Below are positions 44,801-57,053 of a DNA stretch of 64,000 bases, piece by piece. Location of the stretch: the NCBI GenBank assembly GCA_001949185.1, contig BDGG01000001.1:6741353-6805352 (forward strand). The letters run 5' to 3'. A program made the translations under genes and the position numbers. Source of the DNA: Ramazzottius varieornatus. Its lineage: Eukaryota > Tardigrada > Eutardigrada > Parachela > Ramazzottiidae. Numbering within the stretch: the first letter of the stretch is position 1; each line of letters begins with the position of its first letter. The notes under the pieces are model-generated. The model did no database searches. It was given only the letters and a program-made list of their open reading frames with translations, and had not been told where the DNA came from.

Positions 44801-47541
44801 GAACTGAAGCAGTTTTGACGTCATACAGCGTGAGAATGCGCCGCCATCTGTTCGGACGCAGAACCCCCATGCGGCAGTACTGTAATCACCCCCAGGATTA
44901 TCGGGAATATCTTTCTAAAACGGCGAATAGTTTTGTGGAACTTCTTTCCGTGGCGGAGCGTGGCGGCTCTACCACTTAACAGCCTAGAGTATTCTGATAA
45001 CCTGATGTCAAAAATTTTCAGACGGGAAAGCTCAGTTGTTGGAAATTCTTCTCCTTGCTGCAAAATTTTTGATAGCTTTTCGTATCAACGATTGCTGGAC
45101 CTGTGCTAAAAGTGAGAAAGGTACAGCTTTGAGTTCAAGAAAATAGGGGAAAATTCGCCAGCTCTCGGAAGAAACACAAACTTTCAAAAACTCTGTGGTA
45201 AAAACCAAAATTTCATAGTTAAATGCCTGCTACACTGGTTAGTGGTCCGTAACGATCATGATTGCTATTGATAATTTATGGATGGGGAAAGTCAGACCTG
45301 CGGGGTTATGGTTCAATGGCCTACAGTCACGTCTGGAGCTTGGATGTCGGGATTACGTAAACAGGTTTCAGATATGCAAATGTACCCCCTCTCCTCTTCC
45401 TGGTCAGACTGATGATGTGGAAAATAACCATAGTCTGGAACGGTGCTGGTTGGGGGAACCCGAACTTGAACTTGAACATGAAAGGTTAAGCATGTCTTGC
45501 TTTGAACCACTTCCACACTCGAGCTTGATGTTACTTGTGATATTATAATCGAAAATTTAGGATGGCGTCCAGGAAGGGATTCTTCCCGCGCAGAAGCCAC
45601 TGAAGGCCGTAGGAGGAAGTTCAACGAAACAACAGAAAGGGCTTACGTTTAGGCTGTAAAGTAGTGCCGGGCACTTACCACACAAGATGCCTCTTGCAAT
45701 TTCCGGTTGTATGGACGGACAAAAGGACTGCAAAGGAAGAAACAATTAGTACCAGGAATAATCAGATCGCGCTCGTGGTACAGTCTGTGTAACATTTTAA
45801 CAGGCTACATGCACAGACTGCCGCTGCCTTTTCTCCGGGCACTGCCAGCGACACTCCCGTTCACTGGATGCACTGCTTTTTGGCTAAGTGCACGGCATGG
45901 GTACAACCTTCGCAACACAGTGATTTCGAAGGTTGTCGGCGAGCGAAAGTAAATCTGATTCTGACTCGTTGCAACCCCACTCTCGCTCGTTCGATAGATC
46001 ATCATCAGATTTTGCTGCCTGTGTATGTTTTATGGTTGAAAAACTGATTGTCTTATTGGTGCGATTGGCAGAAGGTGCCTGTCTTGTTGTGAAAGCTGAC
46101 CTCAACCAGAGAAATATTTCTGCGGCCGTGCAAGACCGTCAAATTAACTCAAATTATTTATATGCGATAGTAAAATGTTTTTAATAAATCATAAACCGGA
46201 TTCAACACTTTTCATTCGCTGCTAAACAAGCAAGTAAAAATAATACGCGAAACAGTTTCAACTTTTTGCTCCTTGGTTGATGGCGAGCCCAGTTTGTTTA
46301 CTTGCCACAGTTTCCAGGCCACCAAGAAACAGAGAAATTAAAATAAATGCCTCCTGACGTGTGCCGGAATGCTGTTTCAACAAGATAGCATAAGCGGAAC
46401 TTCTTCTAAGCTTCGTGCAGTGGCGTACGTACCTGAAATCAGCTGAATTTTCATTTCAAAAACAAACGCCGGTTTCGGGGTACTTTAGATCTCTTCGAAC
46501 TTGGTTTTCTCAATCACACGATCTGAATGAAATTTTCAGACAAAACCTTCAAGAAGCCGGGCTACCTGTGTGATTTGAGAGCAGGGAAGCTACAACGGAG
46601 TTTTCTGTTGCACTGCAAATCCTATCGAAGCAATCAGAATCAACCTGTACCGTTATTTTTGAGCGAGCCTCGCATCACGTCACGGGGATGTCGGGACCGG
46701 ATGTTTTGATGCCCAATCGATGTGGGCAGGTAATTGAACTGCTTCTTAATAATTATATGTTGTGCCTTCTGCGTTTCTTGGGCTCAGTCCTGCGCGCACA
46801 GTCTGATGTTTTCCGCGTTGACCGTCATCGCAGTGCTTTCGGCAATCTCGACTTCCCATTTCTGCGTGGCTCAACGTGCGCCATTTAAAAGTTAAGCAAC
46901 ACATGGGACCAAAGCACCATCGAGAAACCATTTAATCGATCGATAATAACCGCTTTTTGGTTGATGGCGAGCCCGAAAAGATCTCTTTTTCTCTATGATC
47001 GAAAGTCGCGAACTGAACAACGCAGGACAGCACTGTACGCAGGGCACACACGAGCGATCACCATTGCAACGTTGCCCACTGTGGCTTTTTTACGTCAGTG
47101 TTAATGTTCTCTGACAAACGAGACTCGCTGATGGAATGTGGACGGTGCATCGGAAAACAGAGCTATAGATTACATCTACTGGCTCGCCCAGGTTTCGCTT
47201 ATGACCAGGATACAGTATACGTAGAAAAACATCGGTATAAACCTTGACTGTCAAATTTTCTGATGACATGGGCCGAACTGCGACACGAACTAGTTGTCAG
47301 CCTGTCACGGCTTACGAAGTTCGCTTAAAATGGAGAGCGAGTTCTTTTTTATCAAGGCGTGGACGTTACTGAGGCACCGATTTTGTGAAAGAGCTTACCT
47401 GAACTGACGCCAAAGGAAATTCTGGATAGGAATAGGTAAAGATTCCAAATCAGTGTTGGCATCCTTGCTGGTGGCGGTAGTATTGGGATGGACAGAGACG
47501 TCAGTGGTTTGGTGCAGTGCATGGTCTTTCCGTTTGGGCAT
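29884..47541 (-). CDS. unc-80: UNC-80, NALCN channel complex scaffold
   Basis: The complete gene has 25 exons, all in phase, 3291 codons against about 3260 in human UNC80. Exons: 47541-47399, 45727-45679, 43617-43189, 42956-42463, 42250-41502, 41232-40773, 40345-40065, 39943-39867, 39594-39138, 38962-38597, 38260-37890, 37678-37270, 37102-36774, 36556-36129, 36033-35656, 35595-35385, 35305-35107, 35018-34869, 34806-34619, 34487-33774, 33563-32623, 32460-32198, 32008-31465, 31186-30948, 30890-29884. The start MPKRKD and IPIQNFLWRQ match the family N-terminus. Further anchors are FERILVQNNLHGLSPSLSDA, FDVAVLRCLY, PFALKMAACQLLLEITAFL, KFQALWRYRYQVW, AIEFACSQFFILHRNPF and DVKSHIRLSEIAQTLLK. UNC-80 links UNC-79 to the NALCN sodium-leak channel and sets neuronal resting excitability. 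The exon 5 donor (GTTCGT) is weak and least certain. Confidence 0.95.
38408..38585 (-). mobile_element. Degenerate MITE of the GTACACGCA family (copy 4)
   Basis: It lies in an unc-80 intron (between exons 10 and 11). It starts GTACACGCATGATGAG and ends CCCTTCGTGCGCGTGTG. The internal TTCTACGGT and CTTTTCCGCCTG words match the three better copies at 53.9, 56.7 and 61.6 kb. Confidence 0.65.
40464..40628. mobile_element. Foldback MITE in an unc-80 intron
   Basis: Arms of about 60 bp. The left contains GGATGGACAAAAATGTGG followed by ACGGAGCGAAAGCGAC, and the right is the reverse complement with few mismatches. The centre is AT-rich (TTGATTGATTTAATTGATCG). Related half-copies appear near 49565-49625 and 59830-59890. 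Confidence 0.8.
46273..46974 (+). repeat. 18-bp direct repeat pair, about 680 bp apart
   Basis: TTGGTTGATGGCGAGCCC occurs at 46273-46290 and 46957-46974 inside the first unc-80 intron. The sequence between has no gene. The words may mark the ends of an old insertion. Confidence 0.45.
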
Positions 47542-50500
47542 ATCAGAGGGATGTTAGGTGTGGTAGGTATACAGTGGTGCTCTACAACTGCCGGCCGGAC
47601 ACTGTAATGATCGTCTGTGGAACAATAATAGTCCACAAAAGAAGCCTTGAAGGAATGGTGTTGACGCCGATACATGCATATGGTCGGCTGGGACATATCA
47701 TGGATGATATCAGGGACAAGCTCCACCACTCACACGACCTCCCGACCTGTAAATTTCGTATTCACCAGGACTCAATGTACGCACTCTAGCAAAGTCGGTC
47801 ACCGTCACAAAATGTGATGATATTCCACAGATAAAATAATATTGGCTGTAATAGCAGCTGGATCAATGTAGAAAAAGGATTTCAGTCGTGGCTGCTGTAG
47901 CTTCCTCTTCCGCATCACTTCATTCCGGCTTACTTTAGCTCCAGCATTCCCCCATCGTCTCTTCTTCATGCATCCCCAACAACATACAACAAGATATGAG
48001 ACAATGAATGACGTTAAAGTAGAAGGAACTGCTGAGGTTGTAAGATGTGGTATCTTCAATGGCAACACATCAAAAAGCCGCGGGCTGTTTTTCCCAGGAC
48101 GCCGACCTTCCACCACTGAGGGTCATATCCGTCACATTGATCAATATTGCACAGTCCACGACGCATAGATCAGCAAATCTAAAACGAGAAAAACGTGTTA
48201 GATACTGGGAGGGGAAAGATCGTAATACCCTATATGTACGTACAGTCAAGGGAGGAAATCAAGCGTGGTAATCCGCAAACCATCTCTATCCTACATACAG
48301 CCTGAGCGGTGCTCTGAGTTCGACAAATTCGGCGAGGTGAAAGGCAGATGAGATTGAATTGGATTGAAAATTAATTTTGGCCTCGGCAGTAAGGAAGGTT
48401 CGAATGGTAATGCGGGAAGACGTAACAGAAAATCTGGGGTGTTCCTTATCGCTGATCATGGGCGCGTGCGAGGTATACTAAGAAAAGCGGCATGGTGAAG
48501 TCTACTACAGAGTATAGGAAACTGCCTATTGCCTGAGCAAGGCGGCCCAGCCCGGCTGGCGATTGCTGGCTTGTGCCCTGCATGGAACTATCGGATGGGG
48601 AGTGTGGATGGCGTCAGGCACAAGAGCCATAATTACGGGAAGTGACAAGAAGGATATGTACCCAGTCTTGGGTGAGGAAAGAGTGCACGGATGGCAGCTA
48701 GTCTAGGAGCTGTGGCAGGAAGATGTGACAAGAGCCAACTGTGAGTGAGTGGGTGCTAGCAGAAATACTATATGGCCTCTACAGCTCCAAAACCCCATCT
48801 CAAACATTTGCCGGTTTTCACAACCAACTCTCTTCAACCAGCTTCCTCACTCCCTACACGTCGATATTACGATAATGTGATGGCACCAGAAATGACATAC
48901 GTAGTGTACCGCACTGTATCTTGCGTCATAACATTTTCCAACAAAGGGAAGAACCTATGTTTACTGACAATGTTCGAGGTCCTGTATACCGACTGTAGCT
49001 ATTGTTTGTTTCTCAGCCTTCCGGATCCTGAAACTATAGGTCAGGAGTACATCTGAAGTGTCATCTATCGACAACGAAAATGAAAGTATCAACAAAACGA
49101 GGTCCTCCAGAGGTATTCCGGGTAATGCTCGTTTGATGTGACACCAAGGAACACCGGCATTACATGATATGGTACGTTACAATTAGGTTTCTTTTTTGTA
49201 GAATAAGTTAATAATATAATAGACAACTGTCTGAGAGTAGAATATGCAATAATTTCTTTTATATCTGAGTCATCAGGATTTGAGTAACCGCATTGCTGTC
49301 GTGGTCCTGGCAGCGAGGAAAAAACGTTCTACATCTCTGCAATTGAATAGCAAATCAGGATTGACATTTGATGTGGAGGACAAACAAACGCATATCCCAA
49401 TACACACATGAGCAGTTCACATACAGGGCCATGTGGGTTCGCCAGCTTGTACAGACGGTTAACGTACTTTGCCAACTGTCGGCATGGACAAGTATTAGCA
49501 GCGGCTCGCAGGCGGTATACGGGCCAGCTAGGGATAATAACCAATCAAATAAATCAACCTAAGTAGTGCCGCTTTCGCTCCGTTGCCAATAATTTTGTCC
49601 ATGCCAATAATTATGCGAAGTACGTGTATACACAGACGAGGTGCTACAGACTATATGGCCAGCCAAAGTCGTTGCCTTTACAGTATCCGCGGATATCTAT
49701 CGCTTTTTTGTCAGCCTGCCTTCGCAGGGTTCCTTCCTTACTTGCCTCGGCACCATCCAGTTTGGTTGGCACACTGGAGGAAGGCCCGGCAATGAGGGTG
49801 ATAACATTACAGATGTGGAGATATATCACAGCTGCCGGCTAGTAAGAAGGAAGCCGGGCCGGTTGGGCTGGCTGATGAGTCCTCCGCTCCGTCTTTGTCA
49901 CCACACGTCGGGCTTGCACATGGCTCTTCGGCACGATACTCGAGAGCCATAGCCTTTCATCCTGCAACAAGAGCTGTAATATTGCTTCTGCTTCCTTCCT
50001 TCCTTTCTTCCCTTCCTTTCGTCCTACTCCGTCTCTATCCTGCACGCTTCGGGGTCTCCGCTGACGACCACGCGAAGATGGAAGCAGGTCCGCGGGGCGA
50101 CAAAAGCCGCGCATAACAAAAACCACAGATAAATTAGGGCCCCCAATAGTCGCTCGTAAAAGTCAGCTCAAGACAAGGTCTACAGCTCCGTAATGTGCTC
50201 TTTATAGGCTTCAGATGAACCCACTGGGATCTATCTTATCGCTCAAACAGCACGGCCAGACGTGCCCAGTGCACTATAACAGACAACGAGCCAGGCCGTT
50301 ACAACGTAAACCGACCGGAAAGCCAACCCCAGCCAACGAGCAGCCCTTATAAACTACACAGTCAAATCAATCGATCGTGCATAATTAACCAGATTAACCT
50401 AAAATCCCCTCGCCCGACCACGCATCTTCCTTCGTCCCCACCGCGTGCTTCTTTCCCGATATATTTGACCGCGGAAAAGCAAACATCCCAGAAATCCAGA

Positions 50501-53500
50501 GCTATGTTTGCCGTAAATGACTATTTGGAAACATACGTCCCCACGACCCAGCCTCTAAAAGGAATGGCCTTCTCTCAGTTCCAATCATCTTTCTTGTCGG
50601 AGTTTGTCAAGATTGTCTGTCCAAAAGTACATGTGTTCATTGGGATAGTTTGACAATCGCCATGACGGAATAAACACTTTTCTACGAGTATCCTATCTTT
50701 TGAGATGAAGGATACAGTGCCTACTTTGGTTACAGTTACGGTTACTGTACACTGATGCTGCGCTGTGAATGATTTTTAATTGGAGAGTTCACGGTCAACT
50801 TCCGGGTTCCGGTAAGGTGATCCAGGATAACTGTGGATTTGAACAGACGGCAAAAGCCAACACTATCAAGTCTATACCGTATGGCAAATAAAGTATGGAG
50901 GGTGAAACTGCAGCCTATGGTTCTTGAGGAGCGATGGCTGCTTCCACTTTGGAAGCTTTCCCTAAGTCAACAAATCCAAGCGCGCCAAAAGGCCGCGCGC
51001 CGTTCTGAACGAGTTGGCTGTATGCACCAGCAGAGTGTATAATAGACAAGATGGAAGACCTATAAATCGATCAGGTGAAAAACCTCACACATGAGAAAAT
51101 TCAATTACCTTTTCGAGCTTCTCCAAAGATTGACACAGGTATCAAGGCAAGATCAGCCAACGTTATAAAGACGAAACGGAGGTATTAGCACCGGCTTAAG
51201 ATGAATAGGCAGGAACAAAAGGATGATCCCCTTTTCGGTTGGAAAATTGATGACTCTGAATAACCACAGCGAATAAACGATTCCAACAGCAATGGTTGTG
51301 ATCACATTAGCTTTTTCTTAAAGGGTAAAAGAAGAAAGAAAGTCTGATCTCATTTGGGCCCATGAAATGGGAAAAGTACTAAAGTACGCGTCAATGAGAA
51401 AATGGCGTAATAACAGCCGAATATCGGCGGCGGCCTTTATCCGTACAGTACAGACCGGATCACAGAGCACTTTCGTCAAGCAGACCTTTCTTCTTCCTAT
51501 CTCACACAATCCAGCTTGAGAAAAGCCTTGAGCAAAGGGGGATCGAGCAAAAGAAGGACCGCGAAACGCTGTAAAACTCCAGCCACGATATCTTTCCCAA
51601 GATGTTGGACTATAGTGACTGGTTGACTCCGAAGAAAGGGGAACGATCGGCAAAGGAAAGAAAGGGCCGGCATACAAGAGTCGAGTTTGTTCTCTACGTA
51701 TACATTATGGAAGGGACAGCTAGGCCTGGCCAGACAAATATTTGGAGCAGAGCTAAGTTAGCACGCTATCTGCCAGGGCGGTACACTGTCGTTGTCGGCT
51801 GCGGCCTTCAATCGTGTCGAACACTAGGCCAGTTTCTTCCCCTCTCTTCACTCTGCAGTTAAAGGCGAAAGTCATGCAGCGAGGAAGGAAGGATGGATGA
51901 AGCCGCATGTACCATAGCCCAAGCAAGTCATCCAGCTGTGTTGAAAGAGATTGCTGTTGGGGACGATGGGGATGGGCACTTGCCATAGACTGATACGTCG
52001 TCGCTGGAGCTACCATAGACTGACTGTCCAAAGCTAGTCTTCGATCCTTCCGCTGCCCTTCCAGCCAAGGGCCGACATACTGGCCGTATCCTGGCACGCA
52101 TCAGAGAGCTGAAGCATTGCCTGATCGATCCAAATTGCCTGTGGCACTGTTGAAGGTTTTCCCCCGCGCCGGCTCAACAGTCACTCCATCTTCCCGCCTG
52201 GACCCTTTCTTCCCTCTCTCTGTGCGTAACCTGATATGGACAGTACGTGCATGTGATTGATAAAGGACGGTACAGCCCGAGCTTTCTCGCTGTGTAAAGG
52301 CGAACTTTCAACGTGCTTTCAACACCTTTTGTCATTACTGTACATACTGCAGCAGGGCCCAAATGCCCGTAGAGAGAGTTAACGGTTGCGTCATTCTGTT
52401 ATTACAGCTGCGGCAATTTTCCTTTGCGGAACTCAGGTCGCTGCATGGTCACCATAAAAAAGACGTAGATTATACATATGGGATCACTTGCTTACCACCT
52501 GGTGGGACTTGGTACTCGGGCTAGATACTTCGGTTTCAACTGGCATCTTATGCGTACTCGAACATTACCGCATTCGCAGACGTTTTCCGCACAGCGGAAA
52601 GACATGGCTTCTGTCGTTCGTTTTACACTGCAAGGTTTGCATCGTGGGTCGAAGCTGGTCCGTACGCGTCGTGCCAAGGCAAGCTCAAGTAGCTCTCCAT
52701 CAACGCTGGGCCTGTCATTTTCTTTCCATCCACTCTATTTATCTCCACCACGCAGAACCAACCCTTCAGCTACCAATTTGAGTTCCCCAACAGCGTGCGC
52801 ACATAGGCTTACCATCAGACAGGGTCTCTGGTTGTTTTCAATCAGAGATATGCATGTAAGACAGTAATATGGCTACGTTGATTCGGCGGATGTTGCGTTA
52901 TTTGATCCAAACCATGATATGGACACTGCGTTTAATTTCCGCCTTGTGCGCTCTCCCGCCTTTGATGGCCTAAGTGATATTTGTGTTATAAGAAACAACA
53001 TGTGTTTCATGGCAAAAAGATCGATGGCTGGTTTTTCACTTAGGTCGACGGTCGAGTGCGCCTCAGTCCACATCTTAAACTCAGCAAAGGCCTTGCTTGC
53101 GTGCGCGTCTACTCCATTGAGAAAAGGATGCATGGTGTACTACTATAGCAGCGGTGCTCTATGACTTAAACGTGCTTGGTTATACCAGCGATCATTCTTT
53201 TCTCAGCACAGGCCAAAGATGCCTGTCGGCATTACTGTCTTAAGTACAAAATTCAAATATTTACTGATAACTGCAATTTGACCAATTCCCGTTGCTAAAC
53301 TAACGGTGTCGCACTTGCGGGACAGCAGTTTCGAATTCAGGTACAGCCTGTCCGGGCTGACTTGCTACCACCTAAAAAGCAAGCTGCTGGCGATTGGGTC
53401 ACGGTCGAACCTTGAAATTAATTTCTCGTGATCTATCAACCTTTTGGCCACATCAGAGAACCTTAGTGGCGAAAAATCGGTTCACATGAAATCAAGATCG

Positions 53501-53940
53501 AAACGAACCTGATGGGTGAACAAAGAGTAAAATACAACAACTGTCGCGTTATCCAGAATTCGTTTTTCGTTTTGCTTGAGGTTCTGCGGTAGCTTCGCTG
53601 GGTATAGTTAGCATGGACAAAGTAGCATGGATCTACGCTCAGAACAAGAGCTGCGATTTTTCCCGCAGGTTCTCCGGTAAAATGGTCGACAGTTTTGGTC
53701 CATTTGCCAATTTAGCTTAGCATCCGTGCAATACTTTCTGATTTTTCATGGCACCCCGGATAGTCTCTTGCTTGTTGAAACCAAACAGGGGCTTGGTACT
53801 CGAACACTGAATTTTAGAGACGACGTTTCGATCAGGAACAGAGGTCTCCCCCACCGGACACATACTGATCAACTTTTTTCCAAACTATTTCTTTACTTAT
53901 GCGAATGTGGTTTGTCTCAGTCGAAAGAGCTTGAATAGTT
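47542..53940. other. 6.4-kb stretch upstream of unc-80 without a supported gene
   Basis: Only short unrelated open frames are present. The region should hold the unc-80 promoter. Noted contents: a half-copy of the GGATGGAC-type MITE near 49565-49625 (GCCGCTTTCGCTCCGTTG, then AATAATTTTGTCCATG), and a C/T-rich run at 49985-50030. No tRNA or rRNA was recognised. Confidence 0.5.
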
Positions 53941-54143
53941 GTACACGCAAGACGAGAAATTATGTTACAGTAAAAATTATGGGACAGGCGGAAAGGACGG
54001 CGAAATGGAAGTTCGACCGTAGAAAAGTATCGAAAAATGTATTACTGTGAATCGGTCGCGTACGTACGTGCTCCCGTACCGCCGTAGCGAAAAGACCTGT
54101 ACCACGTTTTTTACTGTACCGTAATTTCTCGTCCTGCGTGTAC
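53941..54143 (+). mobile_element. GTACACGCA-family MITE, copy 1
   Basis: A near-palindromic 203-bp element. It starts GTACACGCAAGACGAGAAAT and ends with the complement, GTCCTGCGTGTAC. The internal words GGACAGGCGGAAAGGACGGC, GACCGTAGAAAAGT and GAATCGGTCG are shared with copies 2 and 3. Confidence 0.85.
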
Positions 54144-54374
54144 AGTATATGAAATACGAGGGAACGGATGAAAAAGACTCAAATCGGATTTTTGAAGCGC
54201 GTCGTTTCATCTGGTAGCAAGTTGGCCCGAACGGACTGTATCAATCGTCGTCAAGACGGAATTTGCCTACGATGTACTCCCTAGAGTTACATTGTTGCAT
54301 GTGTGGCGAATGACGTGATTTAGCGCAGCAAGTGGTGGGTGAGGCTGTGCAAGGACGGAAAATGTGAGGCACGT

Positions 54375-56189
54375 TTACAAAAATTCGGGAAGGAATGCCG
54401 CTCGCCGGTCAAACTTATCCAAATCAAACAGTTCAAAACTACCAATGTCTCCGCCCTTCGCAACGTAAGACCGCAGCATCGGACCGAGAAAATCCCTTTG
54501 TGGTCGACTTCTTTCTTGCTGTCGCTCACGCAATGGCAAAGACTGCACAGGGTCAGGGAAACTGAAGGTCGGTTCGCCGTCGGCCAGATACCCAAAACCG
54601 GGATGAGGTCGCGTTAGTTTCTTGGTGGAACCTTCCGGACCAAATCTGTCCCCTCTGCCAGCAGCGCCATCTATCGCCGTGAACGACGGGAAAGTTCCTC
54701 GATCGATATGTTGAGCTGTGTGGGAGGCCTGCGGTGTCTGGCCTTCTGCTGGGAAACCTCTCAGCTCGTTCACAGGTGACGCGTTGGGTATATCCGCGTT
54801 TTTGAAGGTGGGTTCACGGCCAAATTTCCTGGGGTTGGGAACATTTGGGACATTCTCGAACTGCCTGGAATTCTGGACCCTTTCGAAGGGCGGCTCTCGA
54901 TAATCCCGACGGTGTCCGGTTCCGCCGAATGGAAGTTCGAAGGTGATATCAATAGCTTCTTCGCTGTTATCGAATGGGCGTGGTCGAGAAGGTGCGAACG
55001 ATGCGGTACTGAGGCCTGAGCGAGAAGCAGAATATCCACCATAGGGGAATTTCCGGTACTCCTCCGCGTTGTACGGAATGGTGCTTTTGCTGTGGTACAC
55101 GGCAAAGGCGTCTTGATTGACTGAACCAGACGCCATCATTGGGTCCTCCACGATGGCCGGTATCCGGACTTTGTACGGGCTCGAGGTTGCTGGATGATAG
55201 GCCGCGATGACATCATCGTACGTGAAGGACTTTTTTGGCCCACTGCTGTGCTTGTACGGCTTCGGTTGTTTGTAGTACGTCGGGTCATAAACCATCTCCG
55301 GTGGATGGTAGGGACTGCCGACAGAGTAGTCGACAGGGAAGTGTCGGGACGGAGAAGTATTGTAAAGGAGATCGGGTTTACGAGGTGGAAAGAAGGAAGC
55401 GTTGGCGGGGTCGAGGGAACTCCACGGTTCCTCACTAAATAGTGTAGAGGGCGCTTTCTCAAGCTTACGATGAAAATTGTCGGTAGACCTTGGTTTGCCA
55501 TCTGTAAAGGCGCCGAAAGATATTGGATTGTCGCATTTGTATGTACGTTTCGGGCCTCGAAGAGAGGAATGTAAATGCTTACAGTAATACAAGTCGTACA
55601 TCCACTGTTTCGGAGAAGGTGAATCGCCAGTCATGGTCGCATCCTCCAAACGGTGAGCTTTGGTCCTTCGGCGTGGCTCGGGTTGGTCGTGCGGGAGTGG
55701 TAATTCTGGGAGGAAGACAGGCGAGTTGGGTGTATCAGCGTAAGTCGATCCGACACGTGTAACATTCTTTCCAGCGAACTGGCTGGGCAGTGGTTTTTCG
55801 ATGTGCTCCGTGCTAAAGTCCGCAGAGTGGGAAACTTTGGGAACCTTGACAATATCCATCGGCATGTGTTTTTGTTGTCTGACCGGAGACTTCGGTGGAG
55901 GGAAGATGGAAGTTTGAGGAGCATGTGGAGGATAGTCGGACATACCGGTGTAAGAAAGGGCAGGTGAGACTTCCAGATTGCCCGATGTCAAGTCGGCTCG
56001 GAATACCTGCATGTCCCCCAGACTGACGGTGAGCGCGGTTGGAGCAGTATCGTTATGCCGCGAGATGGGCGACACGGCGGCAAATCCTGTAGCTGGGGCT
56101 TTGGGTGTGGAGGACCTCATGCTATACACGTATACGTGCCGGATTGAGACTAAGATAATCATGAAGGAGCATATCCAAGACTGAGCCAT
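54375..56189 (-). CDS. Pro/Tyr-rich secreted protein, unknown
   Basis: An open frame of 604 codons begins MAQSWICSFMIILVSIRHVY, a signal peptide or signal anchor. I recognise no domain. The body is rich in Pro, Ser, Tyr and Arg with many short Pro motifs (PPRKPDLLYN, YKQPKPYKHS, PRPFDNSEEAIDI), as in disordered extracellular or cuticle-associated proteins. Dibasic pairs occur but are not regularly spaced. An 81-nt segment (55582-55502) starts GTAAGC and ends TTTACAG, is a multiple of three and encodes the only cysteines of the mature part. It is probably an intron, leaving 577 residues. The gene lies 860 bp downstream of the PGAM5-like gene, on the same strand. Confidence 0.65.
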   Translation of the reverse strand: MAQSWICSFMIILVSIRHVYVYSMRSSTPKAPATGFAAVSPISRHNDTAPTALTVSLGDMQVFRADLTSGNLEVSPALSYTGMSDYPPHAPQTSIFPPPKSPVRQQKHMPMDIVKVPKVSHSADFSTEHIEKPLPSQFAGKNVTRVGSTYADTPNSPVFLPELPLPHDQPEPRRRTKAHRLEDATMTGDSPSPKQWMYDLYYCKHLHSSLRGPKRTYKCDNPISFGAFTDGKPRSTDNFHRKLEKAPSTLFSEEPWSSLDPANASFFPPRKPDLLYNTSPSRHFPVDYSVGSPYHPPEMVYDPTYYKQPKPYKHSSGPKKSFTYDDVIAAYHPATSSPYKVRIPAIVEDPMMASGSVNQDAFAVYHSKSTIPYNAEEYRKFPYGGYSASRSGLSTASFAPSRPRPFDNSEEAIDITFELPFGGTGHRRDYREPPFERVQNSRQFENVPNVPNPRKFGREPTFKNADIPNASPVNELRGFPAEGQTPQASHTAQHIDRGTFPSFTAIDGAAGRGDRFGPEGSTKKLTRPHPGFGYLADGEPTFSFPDPVQSLPLRERQQERSRPQRDFLGPMLRSYVAKGGDIGSFELFDLDKFDRRAAFLPEFL

Positions 56190-56714
56190 ACCTATCCCAG
56201 GTAAAATTGCAGTCTAGAGTTTAGACTGTGGAGGCTATCAATATTACCAGGCGGAAGAAAACTCAGGTAATAGTGAGATGCCAAGAAAGGAGCATGACAC
56301 GCGGTACACTGAGTTTTAATATGAGCCGGTGAAAAATTTCCATGGTTAGATGCTTTGGTGGTGTCAGTCCGAGACTCAGTGGTTCAATAGTAGGAAATGG
56401 AACCAGCTTTGTCATCGTCATTAAACTGACAAGCATGCAAATGTGCAGGAAGGATTGACACCTGTGAAATGAGCGGCAGCGGTCAAGACCGGCCGACCAC
56501 CGTTGATAAACCTGTTGCCCGCAGTGGTCCGTCTCTGTAGTGGTCAACGTGTATGACGACAATTGCTTCCGTAAAGCTCACTGACTTGGTGATTTCTTTG
56601 CATATCTCATCTTGAATATAAAGTGTAAAGCTCAATTACATACACGGGGTACTACACCAGTAAACCACAGGCACAGATGTGAGTGCGTAATTCTGTTGTG
56701 GCTCGCGTTTTCCC
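56190..56714. other. Upstream flank of the Pro/Tyr-rich gene
   Basis: No gene seen. Confidence 0.4.
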
Positions 56715-56900
56715 GTACACGTACGATGGGAAATTATGGGACAGGCCTTTTCGCTGCGGCGGTTTGGAAGCACGTACGCACACGACCGATTCACAGTAAT
56801 ACACTTTTCTACACTTTTCTACGGTCGAATTTTCATTTAGCTGTCCTTTCCGCCTCTCCCATAACTTTTACTGTCCCATAGTTTCCCATCGTGCGTGTAC
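56715..56900 (-). mobile_element. GTACACGCA-family MITE, copy 2
   Basis: 186 bp, inverted relative to copy 1. It begins GTACACGTACGATGGGAAAT and ends ATCGTGCGTGTAC. The internal CTTTTCTACGGTCG matches copies 1 and 3. It lies just 3' of the PGAM5-like gene. Confidence 0.83.
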
Positions 56901-57053
56901 TACAAAAACTAATAGTATACGGAAATTTGAACGTCGTTCAATCGGAGCGAAACTGTAACAAGATCATGTCTTGGGTGCTCTTTACAATCTTCACAAAGAA
57001 CCATTTTTTGCGGCTTTTTGGGCAATCGAGAAGAGCCAACCAACGCCCATTTA

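Noticed and set aside
44163-47396. Short ORFs at 44.2, 44.8, 45.3 and 45.8 kb
   Set aside because: They lie in the first two unc-80 introns and only the 49-nt exon 45727-45679 is supported.
49985-50030. C/T-rich run as a possible long polypyrimidine tract
   Set aside because: No exon follows it, so I treat it as low-complexity sequence.
51318-51677. 119-codon minus-strand ORF and neighbours up to 53.2 kb
   Set aside because: No domain, leader, splice chain or repeat support; treated as chance open frames.
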